From: Talpa occidentalis
Taxonomy: Eukaryota > Chordata > Mammalia > Eulipotyphla > Talpidae
Assembly (NCBI RefSeq): GCF_014898055.3
Contig: NW_023602073.1
Location: 85,478,678-85,542,677, forward strand
DNA: 64,000 nucleotides
Direction of reading: 5' to 3'
Part shown: one piece after another, positions 25,401 through 37,600 of the stretch
Layout of the letters: every line of letters starts with the position of its first letter
Position numbering within the stretch: the stretch's first letter is position 1
The notes under the pieces: model-generated
Databases searched by the model: none
Seen by the model: the letters and a program-made list of their open reading frames with translations, nothing else
What the model was told of the DNA's origin: nothing
Program-made: the position numbers and the translations under genes

Positions 25401-28400
25401 CTTTTTCTTCAGTTTTCCATGATTACTTTAGATTGGGAACTCAGGGAAGCAGTAAGATTTGTACTAATTATTGGAAGATGGTTAGAGATGAAAGTAAATC
25501 AAACACGAAGAGTAAGATACATTGAGATCCTAGAATGTTTTCACTCTTGTGATTTTGCTCTTGAGTATGTTATCTCCATCTCTTGACTAACTCTCTAAAC
25601 CTGAGGACTGTAATTTATTTTTACAGAAACTTTTACGGTGTTTTGCATATAGTATTCACTCAGTGTTTGCTCTGTGAACTTAACAGAGACATCATCACTG
25701 TCAGATTACTTATTTCACCTTAATCACTGCTGGTGTCAGTAATTAGGCAAAAACTTATTTTCAGACTAGAATTCTTAGTTTTTCAGTGAGACAGGTAATT
25801 AATGCAAGTTGATTACTTCTTGACTTGGTTTTGAGGATGGCAAATTAGAAGTTATAAATGAATCAAACACATCAAACTTAAACATTCCTCTATATGTGAA
25901 GACAATTTAAGAGAGAAATCACAAATGTGGAGATTCTTAGAGACCTTAACTAACAGTTTCTTTGGGATCTATTTTAAATGACAACATTGAAGGCTCATTT
26001 TAGATAAGTATTTTGTGAGTTATGTCAGTAATTAATTTTTTTTAAATATGAACTACAATATTTATCTTTTTAGGAATAAATAATGACTTGGCATACAGTT
26101 ACTTTAGATTAACCAAGGACTGTTTTTTAAAAACTAATATTTTGTAGCTACATCTATTTGATTTGAAAAACAGGGAATCAGATTGATAATAAAAATTACA
26201 TTAGTATAATTATTTAACTATTTTGAAGAGGTTCTATTTAACATAATTTTATGATTTAGAATAGACAAATTTGAGATATTAGAAAACAATAAGGTATTAA
26301 TGATTTATATTTAGAATTGACTGAAGGATTTACACTAGAAAATAATTCAATGAACTAGGAAAGTAGAGGATGTTGGTACAAGATGATTTTGTATCCTCAA
26401 TTATCAATATTTGAATTATGTGTGATTTGATTTGCTCCACTGTTTTTTTTTAAAGTGATATTAAAACAAATTTGAAGTCATTTCCTGTTTTTTTTTGACA
26501 AATGTTTTATCCTCGATCTCTAAATTTCTAAAGTATCCAAGTTAATCTAGTTCTCGTTTTACAAATGATAGACATCAGATTAAACAGTTTGTCTGAATGA
26601 CTGGCAATAAATTATAGAGACAGGTCACTTTTTTATGTTTGAAATGAGCAAGAAAAACTCATGAAATCTCACAGGCTTTGTGTTGCAAATGACTAAAAAC
26701 AAAATTCCTAAATTAAACTTTTGTTCATTAAATCATTAAATGTAATTAAAAACAAATTTTCTAAATATTTTCAATGCAGGCAAGCAAAATAATGTATACG
26801 TTATATAAGCAAGCAAAATAATTCAATAAGAACTCATATATATATAATTTTTGTCTTTTTTTCTTCCTCTCAATAGGACCAGACATATTATCAGTCATTT
26901 CAGGTTTCAGAATATGGTAAGAGTTCTTTAATTTATCTTGAAAGAAAAAAAAACACATTTATTACTTACCACAAAGAGAAATTTTCAATAGATTTGTTAA
27001 GTATAAATCACAATGGGTTAGGTGTTTCTTCCATGCCTAAACATTTTTCCTTTTGTAAAAGTGAAAGATATCATTACAAAGAATAAAGAGGGAAAATGGT
27101 AGTCCCATTATGCTCATCTATTTCCTATGTACAATTTTCCTGTTTTCTCCTTTCTTGTTATCATACCATTTAAATTTTTGTATTAAAAAAACATATATCG
27201 GTTATTTTTCATAATTTTCATTTGGTTGGCAGTAGTAAAGCCAGCCTTGAAGGTGGGTAAGTCCTCTTCTTGCAGATGCTACATTTGTAATGTCACACAG
27301 CTGCAAACACAGATAAAACAATGTGACCCAACTATTTTGTTAATTGTTGGAGAGGACAGTGAAAATTCAGGATTCAGTATTATAATTCGAATAGTGATTT
27401 TGAAGTTGTACATGACTTTTTCATTTGATTTGTGTCAGTTTTTGAGATTGTGTCTCACTCAGGCAGTGGCAATTCTGGGAAGTAGCTTGCTTGCACCTTT
27501 GTGGCTCAGTCATGCAGCATTATCACATTGAAGTCTCATGATCTAGTCTCATGAACTAGAACAGTGATCAGCAATTTTTTTTTTTTTTTAGAAAGGGCCA
27601 GATAGTAATATTTTAGTTTCCGTGGAGATACATCTCTGTCATAACTACTCAACTTTGCCATTGTAGCAGGAAGCAGCTGTAGACATTACACAAGTGAATG
27701 GAGTTGTAATCCAATAAAATGTTACGTGAAACTTGGACATGGAAATTTGAATTTCATTTAATTTTGAAATATCATGAAATATTCTTCTTTCGATTTTTTC
27801 CAATCAGTTAACAATGTGAAAACGTACTTAGCTCATGTTGGTCATCACTTACCCCTGATCTGGAAGTTCAGTTCATTCAACACGTGCAGGGTTCACACAA
27901 CATGTGCAGATATTGAGTTCTTGAGACATGTGACTAGTCCACATGGAGATGTTCTCTGAATGTAAAATACATAGCAGATTTTGAATACTTAGTACACAAA
28001 AAAGAAAAAAGCTCATTAATAGTAATATTTGTATTCATTAATGTTGAAATGACAATATTTTAGATACATGGGTTAAGTTAAATGTTACAAAAGTTAATTT
28101 TACTTTTTATGTTTTAAATGTGGCTGCTACCAATTTCCATTTTACACATGTGGTTGACATTTTTTCCTTTTGGACAGTGCTGATGTAGAAGAATAACTCA
28201 GAGGTAGCCATGGTTTTTAAGGCTATTTTGTGTCAAATGGAGGTGGTGTTGGATAGCTGTATGTAATTGGACGGGATTACTGCAGATGGTGGAATAGGTG
28301 GCCAACTTTGATATTTGGGAAGGGGGTATTTGAATTTCCTTGTCCTGAGGAAATTCACCTTTGAGTGGCTCCTACCTTCTGAGAACTTTGGAGGAGGCCA

Positions 28401-28639
28401 GAGTTTACCCATTTGTCTCTTTTGGTCCTCCAGAGCTAGACTGACCTAGAGCTGAGGAGTGTCTTGGCAACCTGAGGGCCTTACACTGGAGGTCTGCCCT
28501 GTATCCTTGGCCCATGGCCTTGATATTTTTGTGTCATTTGAATGACGAGATACCTAGAAATGAGACTTGCCCTTTTTTTTTTTTTTTTTTGGTCAGTGAG
28601 GTTAGAGAAATAATATTTCTATCTACTGGAAGGAAACTA

Positions 28640-28673
<34 letters not shown>

Positions 28674-31600
28674 TTATTTGTTTGTTTGTTTGTTTTTGTT
28701 TATACAAGCACTGGGTACAGTCAGAAGCGCGGGAGGGTGAGAGAATTCACCAGAGCCAGAGCGGGGAGCAGAGCAGGAAGAAGGACTGAAGTACACTGCT
28801 GAGGGGAGCAGCGGGCGGCAGGAGAGGTCTGCGTGCCATGTGGGACCCTCCTCCAGTGGCCGGGGAGCAACTGGGGATCGAACCCGCGCTGCAGAAGCCG
28901 CGGGCAGCTTCACAACCCAGCGCTCAACCGCTGCGCCACCGGGGAGGCCCTACATTTTTTTTTTTTAATGCTGCTGGAGTGATTTCTATCAAATAGTGTT
29001 CCCATTTATAAAATATTTCATATTTTAATTAAAGAAAACTGGTCAAAGTAAGAGTTTCTAATTTTGGAATTGTCTTTAGGTATACTTGCCACACACTGAA
29101 AAGCATCATTGCTTTGTGGTGTATCTTGGTTAACTTGAAATCCTACTCTACAACTTTCTCTTCATAGCAATCCATTACATTAGACTGTCTCCAGATTTTC
29201 CTTTGATCATCTCAAAGGCAGGGTTTGATACCACACAGTGGAGTGAGAGTCTTGGGTCTCCAGGTGGTGCTGAAAGTAATGAAATTCAAGAAAAGTCCTA
29301 GGGAAGGGTCTGTTCTAGAAGCGTCGGTTTACTAAGTAATATTGAAGTATTTTATCCAGTGGTAAGGCCACACTAGTGGGTGAGAGCTGGATAAAAGCTT
29401 GCTTTTAGTGTTCAGATGTTCTGGCATTTAGGGTTCTGGGTACAATTTAGATTCTGCCACTGAGAAGCTTCCTCCAACACCAGAGTTCACAGCAACTGGC
29501 CCCCACTGTGGCTGTCTAGTCACCGGCAACCTAATTTTAGGTGAAGTAAAGTGCTTTTCTTCTGTGTGTTAATGGATATTTCTGTTCTAATGAATCTAAG
29601 TTTGAATTGTCCCCATTGTCAACTCTTTTAGAGCAATTCTGTTCTTTTTAAACTGAGTATGATTCTAAAATAGATTCTTTAAAATATTTATACTTGCTTT
29701 TCTTTTCCAGTATTACCAAAATTTGAAGTTGTTTTGCAGACACCATTATATTGTTCTTTGAAGTCTAAGAGTTTAAATGGTACTGTCACAGCAAAGTAAG
29801 TATCATTTTTCTTTTTATGACTATAAACTGTTATTAACCTGTAGGACAAAGGGATCTTTATGCGCTTCAGAACATTAGCACAATATTCTGCTTATTAAAA
29901 TACCGCAGTGGGCAGGAAACAAATATCTATAATAAATAAGTATGAGACATGTCTACACAGGTCTTTGCATACACCTCTCTGCTTCCAGACTAACCCAGTC
30001 TTAAATTATGTTCTGCAGACTAGTGTTGTTTCAAGACTAATCAAGAGATTTAAATTGTAGATTGTGTCAGATTAAAAAAAGAGTTGCATCTTTTTTATTC
30101 CTCATTTGACCGACACAGATTGCAGGTTATTTACCTCTTCTTAAATCCTATTTTTTCCCTCTCTGTTAACGGAGATTAAACCTTGGTGAGGTTTGGCTTT
30201 CCTGCTGAAATTATCAGATGACTAAGTAATCCGTGTTCATCCATTTCAGCATATGTAAACAGAGACTTCCAACTCACTCTGAGCAACAGATGTATAGTGA
30301 GTGACTCCCTAGAGTTTGATTCACTGGCTCAAGACATCATAGGGTTTTGTTTTGCGGAGGGAAAAAGCAGCCTTAGAGTCTAGACCAGCAGTCCTTAAAA
30401 GTTCAGACTGCTTGCCCTCAAGATATTTGAGTATTGATCTCCTATAACTTCTATTTTTTGATGTATCTGTTCTTTGATTTATGAAACTTAGTTTCATAAT
30501 TTATTTGTAATATCTGATAAAACCTGGGTCTCATCTCACTGCTGTCTCATCATGATGTTTTTCTCCTGGCTTGTAGCAATGGCAGGAGATGGGCAGTGAG
30601 TCGCTTGCAGAAGCAGTCCACAGACCAAAATGTTCTGAGAACTCCTGCTTTAGATTTTAAATAATTATTATCCTGTCCTTGATCTTTGCCCAAGAAACAT
30701 TCTGTCTGGGTTTTTTTTTTTTTTTTTTAAGTGCTTTGACTAACGCTTGTAAAACTTAGTGAGTACAAATCCACAGAAACCATCACTGTTCTCATGGATT
30801 AGGTTTGAGTGTGAGTACCTTATTTTGGTTTACAGGAAGTGCCAGGGATTTAATATTATTAGATAACAGGTCCCTAGACTCTGGTGTGTCTCCCTAAAAT
30901 TTTATGTACAATTTTGGGGGATGTGGACCCCTAAAGCTATACCGTTGACCCTTTCTGCTCTCCTAACCCAGTAAGAATCCTGGTAGTTTCATCTGAGTTC
31001 TCAATTTGTTGAGCCAGTTTGATATACTGATAGTTGTGATCAGCCCCTGGCATTTCTTCAGTGTTTACCACATTATATTCTTATCATTAATATGTGCATC
31101 AGTCAAGATTCAACCACACAAGTAGAATTAGTGAAAGATATGTATTAAGAACCTCTTGCAGGGAGTTTGGCTTATATGATTGTGGGGCTGGCTCAGCAAG
31201 TCCAAAATCCATAGGCAGGCTGTAGGGGAGGATGGACTGGGCTCTTAAACATGGACTGAAGATGCTGTTTATTTGCAAAATTTCTTCCTCTTTTTTTAAA
31301 AAATATTTTTTATTGAGGTAGAGCTGAGATATAACATGTTAATTTCTCATATATGACACAATAATTTATTATTTGTGTATATTGTGAGATGATTACTACA
31401 ATAAATCTGGTAACATCCATCACCAAACATAGTTACAAAATATTTTTCTTGTGGTGAAAATGTTTACAATCTACTCTCTTAGAATCCTTCAAATATGATT
31501 TACGGTATTATTAACTATAGTTACCATGCTATGTATTACATATTTATGATTTATTTATTTAATAACTCTAAGTTTGCATCTTTTGGTTCCTTTCACCCAT

Positions 31601-34600
31601 TTTATCCATCACTCTCCACTTCTGACAACTACTAATTTGTTCTTTGAGGTTGTTTTTTATTTTTAAGATTCTATATATGGATGAGATCCTATGGCATTTG
31701 TCTTTTTGTATCTGACTTATTTCATTTAGCATATTTCCCTCAAGGCCCCTCCATGTTGTTGTAGTTGGCAAGGTTTCATTCTTTTTTGTTACTGAATATT
31801 GCATGTATAGTCATCACTTACTGATATTTTGGTCACAGTGGACCACAGGCATGAAGGTGATTTCAATAGGCTATAGGATAGAGCCTAAGTGTTAAGTGGA
31901 CTCGACCATCTAGGATTATGTAAGTACACTGTATGACATTTGTATAAAGACACATTTCTCAGAAGATGTCCCCATCCTTATACAAGGCATGATTCTATAT
32001 ACCACATCTTAGGTTGCTTCCGTATCTTGGCTGTTGTGAATAAAGCTATGAAGATTGGGGTTAGTGGATCACATGTAGTTCTATTTTTAAATTTTTGAGG
32101 AACCTCCATACTATTTTCCGTAGTGGCTGCATATTCTTTCCAACAGTATACACAGGAGTTCCTTTTTCTACATATCCTGGCCAACATTTGTTACTTCTTT
32201 CTTTTTGGCAATGAGTTTCATCCTCTTTAGAAGTCTCACTTCTGCTTTTAAGTTCTTTCAAGTGATTAAATCAGGTCCATCCAGATTACTCTGAGATAAT
32301 TTTCTTTATGTAAAGACAACTGATTATGGACTTTAATCATGTCTAAAAAATACCTTGACCACAACACCTAGATGAGTGTCTGAGTGTGTGACTGAGGACT
32401 TCAACCTAGTGATGTGACACGGACATATCAAAAAGGCCATCATGTGTTGTTTGTCTGTTGTGGACAGAGTTTCCTTGTTGTCATTTAAAGTTCTCAGGTT
32501 CATTTAGTTCTGGTTTAGAGTAGTCCACTCTAAGTCCATTCCTATTAATTCTCCTTCCTCCAGGCTTCAGTTGCCTAGGGATGATATCTGTGGTCGTGGC
32601 AAAGGAAGGTAGTTCTGTTCCAGGGTAGGGCAAACCCTTTGTGTGAATCATTAGCACTATGGCATAGGACTTTCCTCCAGAGGGTTGTGAGTAAACATTT
32701 CCCCTCCGCCTGACACCCAGGAGTTCTGAGCCTACCATTACAGTTTCAGGAAGGTGTGTTTTTATTTAGAATGAGAATATAATATACCACTTGACAACAG
32801 ATTAAGGGGAATGTTTTGTTCTGAAGGGTCTTTTATCAGTCTTTAAAAAATTAACATTGGCATAGACCTATTTTTTAAATACTTTGTCCTGGAAAAGTTA
32901 GGAATGATGATGATGATTCTGTGTTTGTCACAATGAAAGAAATAGCTCTCCTCCCTCAACACCTTCAACACCTAATCCCTCCACTTGACCGTTGGCTACT
33001 GTCTCCTGTTAGGAAAGTTCTAATCTCACATCCTCTCTCACCCGTGTCTTGACTTTTCCATTTTGGTATCTTTAATCTTATGTTCTTTAGTGACATCTTC
33101 ACTCAGTGTTCAAACATTTCTAACATTAAAAAGAACAAACTCTCACTTTTTCTTTTTTTCCCCACTGATTTTTTAATTAACTTTTTAAAATTTTTTTACA
33201 TCATTGTTCATTTTTAAACAATATTTGCTTCCTCACACCCCCTCAGGTGTAGTCCCCATAGAGTTTCCTTCACCAATGCACCCGTGCACCATCACCTCAG
33301 TTCCCTATGCTCCTCCCTCTCTCCTTCTGATCCCTCTGCCTCCTCCTTCCTTGCAGTATGTCTCTGGTTTATAATTGTCTGTTTGTTTTTGTTTTGTTGT
33401 GTTTTGTATTGTTATTATTTTTTTTCCCCTGATGTCTTATTTGGTTCCCCTATATTCCTCCTATATGTGAAACCATCCAATATTTTTCTTCCTTCTGACT
33501 TATTTCACTGAGCATAATTCCTTCTAGCTCCATCCATATTGCTGCAAATGGCATAGGTTTATCTTTTTTGATTGCTGAATAGTATTCCATTGTGTATATA
33601 TATATATCACAAGAAGATAGGAATCTTACCAAGAAATTTCTCCAACACAGTGCTATGACCTTAAATCTAACCTTCTCAGCAGAGGTACTATTGTCATTTA
33701 AGGGTGAAACAAAACTTTGTAGTGATAAACAATCTTTTTTTTTTTAAGATTTATTTATTCATGCATACAAGAGCCAGGGTACAGGCCAGATGCACGGGAG
33801 GGTAAGAGGATTCACCAGAGACAGAGTGGGGAACAGAACAGGCAGACTGACTGAAATACACTGCTGAGGGGAGCAGTGGGCAAGACAGGAGAGTGGGATT
33901 CTCACCAGCTGGCCGGGATCGAACCCGGCACTGTAGAGGCTGTGGACAGCTTCACAGTGCTGTGTTCAACTGCCTGTGCCACCAGGGAAGGCCCTATATA
34001 AACAATCTTAATCATTGCAGGTCATTTGCATCCCTGGCTATCACCCAATCAAATAGTGCCAAAAGTAACACTTCCCAAATATATACTGGGGTGATACTGC
34101 CCGGAGCTGAGAACCACTGAGTTCATTCTTAAAATGTTCTGTGCTGAGAAGGCAACTGCAAAGGCAGTCCTGGATTTCTCTGCAGTGTTCAATCATTTTG
34201 GTCCTAGTCAAGGCATGTTAGGAGTAGATAATATGTTGTCGTATGCAGATTTGGGATCAAGCCACCACTGTGGGGCAAAACTCTTTTAGATCAAAGGGGG
34301 AGGGCTAGGTAGTCAGAGAATGTATGGGAGTAGAAAGATGTTAGTAACCATATTGAGTCATAATGATCAGTGTGAAAGAAAGAAAAAACAAATCAGGAGG
34401 CACATGCCTCCAGTTCACTGGCTGGTTGCCAACATCTTGCACGCTATGGGCTCATGACATGGCAATGCTTTATCTGGAACCCAACAGTCTCTTCTGCCTT
34501 TATAATCATTCTTCAGTCATCTAATAAGTACTGTTAGACTCCATGGAAGGCAGGCTAATGATCTACTTTCATGTATGTTGTAATTTATTCTGAAAATATG

Positions 34601-37600
34601 TTACTATGAAGACAAAAAGTTGGATACCCTGTTCAGCACATTTTGAGTTGCACTTTTGAAAGAGGATTTTTTGGCAATGACACATAAATAATATGCAAAA
34701 AACCAAATTAATTATTTATAGATACGTAGTATAATTATATTTTTGTGGCACAAAAATCAAACAAAGACGGGTAAAAGTGGGGCAAGGGAATCCAAAAAAC
34801 TATAAATTACATTGCTTTAAGTCTTGACATAATCTAGATGCTGAGAATAAACAGGTTCCTCTAGCAGCAGTTTTCCATTTCTCTTTTCAAAGCCACCATT
34901 GGGCAGTATATCCAACAAAGAGATCTTTCTTGGCCCCCAGTCCCTTGACTTGTTATTTATAAGTACAGTGATACCTGAAGCTATCCATCTCTGCAGATCC
35001 GAATGAGTCTATGTGTATAGAGCTTGCTTCTAATGCTCCTCATACCCCTTCAAGCTAGATTTCTGATTTCACAAACTCTCACTTGACTTCCATGCCTCCT
35101 TCCAGCTACTGTCCTATCTCTTGCCTCTTCCCAGCCAAGATGAGTTGCATTTTCCACGTCTTCACCTGCCATTCAGGCCCCTCCTACCTGCCCTTCACCA
35201 TGGGCACAAAGGCCTCCTTCTTTCTTCATCTTATGGATATTTTTTGAGGCTTTTACAATTTTTCTCCCTTTTGCAGCCCTGGAAATCTCTCATTTCCCTT
35301 TGGCTATTCCTTTCAAACTCTTGAGACTCTTTGCAGGCAACTATTTTTGTACGTATTTAAAATTCTTGATCCTCAGGTCTTCATCTATGGCTTTATTCTT
35401 TCTTTATACATTTAATCAGAACTTTCTTCTTCATGGTCAGGACATTTGCCAGTATAATTGGATGACACTTAAATCCATATTGCTATCCCAATTTCTGTCT
35501 TGAGAGTGAGACCCTCAGGTCTCACTGCCCATTAGGTATCTCCTACTTAGAGAATCCACAGTACTTTAAACACTTTATCTTCTCCCAAACCTGTCCTTGT
35601 TCCTATCTTGAGGGACCATCTATTTCACTGTCCACCACTATCTATTTCATTGCCTAAGTCAGCTTCCCATTCCCTCAATCCCCATACCTAACCAGTAAAC
35701 ACTGCTATGGTTTCTGTCTCCCCAATATCTCTCATCCATGTTTCTCCATTACTATTTCCTTGATTAGACCGATACCATCTTTTTTCTCCTTAACTGTTAT
35801 AGTTTCTTAAGTTTTTTCTGACTCCAGTTTAACTTCTTCAGATCTTTTCTCTATACTCTGTCCAGAGTTTGTTTTGACTAAAAGGCAAATCTGTTTTTAT
35901 GAATCTTTCACATGAAAGTTTTCAGACCGTTGCCTTGAGGGAAAACTTCAAATTCCTTGGTATATTTTACAGCATTCTTTTTGAGTTCATGTCTTTTAAA
36001 GCATCTCACTCAGTCCCTTCTCAGCTTTTACAAATTCGACTCCCAAATTTCACTTGTGCTTCCAAGAAGGCAAAAATGCTTTTTCTGACCATTAGTCTTT
36101 TACATAGCAATGTCAAGACTTAGTTACTTGCCCCCACCCTCTATCCTTATACCAGAAGACAAAGTGTTTAAAGTATCTGCTGTGGATTCTCTAAGTAGGA
36201 GATATCTAGTGGGCAGTGAGACCTGAGAGTCTGACTCTCAAGACAGAAATGGGGCTAGCCACATGGATTTAAGTGCCAGTCATACAGTGCGGCTGTTCAC
36301 TAGTACTACTTCTTTGAGAATGAGTCTGGATCTATTGAACCTTGGAGTAGGTATCCAATAAATACTTAATGAAAGAATAAGATAAACAATGTGATTCCTG
36401 AGATCAGCTCCAGGCTATATATGTATGGCACAGCAGAGGTTTTCATACCCAATCAAAAGCCTTTTATTTGGAGTGAACAAAATTGAATTGTATGGGCAAT
36501 AGGCTTGGTCTTTTCACCAAATTAGGGGTAGACAGTGGTACGTGGATCCCAGTTGTTCTTTGGTATATTTTGAAAGATAAATTCTGTTGTCTTAACATTT
36601 GGATGGTGGTTACTGAGTTATAGAAATGGTTTTAAAAATATCAATTTCATAATAGTAATTTCTTTGAGTGGCTGATAAACCACTTAGGTTGCTCTATGAT
36701 AGTGGCTGTCTGTCCCATCTAATGTGCAGAGCCTTGCAGGGAATTTTCCAGAAAAGGTTAACTGTCTTCTTTAGTTTTGAAATCTTTTACTGAGATGAAT
36801 AAAAATTTGCATTTCTTTATTAGCTTTTATGTGAACATCTGCTTACTATTCCCACCTTATTAAAATAAATGACTCCCACTAACCACAGTGGGTGCTAGAG
36901 GATTATAAAGAAGTGACATAGCATCTGTCTCATTACTTCCATAGCTCCTGGGACAGTAGTATTTTAAAAATAATATTTAAGGTTTACTCCAGCATATTCA
37001 TTAATTGATAAATCAACATATTTATATTACAGGAAATGACTTGGGAAAAAAAGGTGGGGAGAAATTTGACTTATACTGATAGATTCAATTTTTAGGTATC
37101 ATTTTGTAAACGTTTTGTGCTGTGGTAATTTTCTGAAGAAAATTCTTGTTTTATTAATCATTCTATCTGAGAATATCTTTGATTTGCTTTTTTAAATGTT
37201 GTCATGCCGTTATTTTCTGAATAGTTTATCCCAAATGCTTCCAGATTCTATTTAGGACAATAACTGTTAGTATTTTGTTTCACAATTATTATCATAAGCT
37301 TGATGCTTGGGAAGCTAAGTCTATGTCACATTTAAATCAAAATTAAAAATATTTTTGTCTGAGAATTCTTTAAACTATGTCTTGGTTTTCAAGCTCCCCA
37401 TCATGTGATACAACTCTTAAAATAAATGTTCTGATATTCTAACTGTTCTGATATTCTAAATGTTTTGATATTCTAAACTGCATTTATTTAATCTTTAACA
37501 AGGTATAAACAATATCTAGTTTTGAGGATTCTCTTTTGAGTGAATGAATTGGATCCTAAAGTTGCTAACTAGGGTTTCTGCTAACTTTACGGTTTTTATT

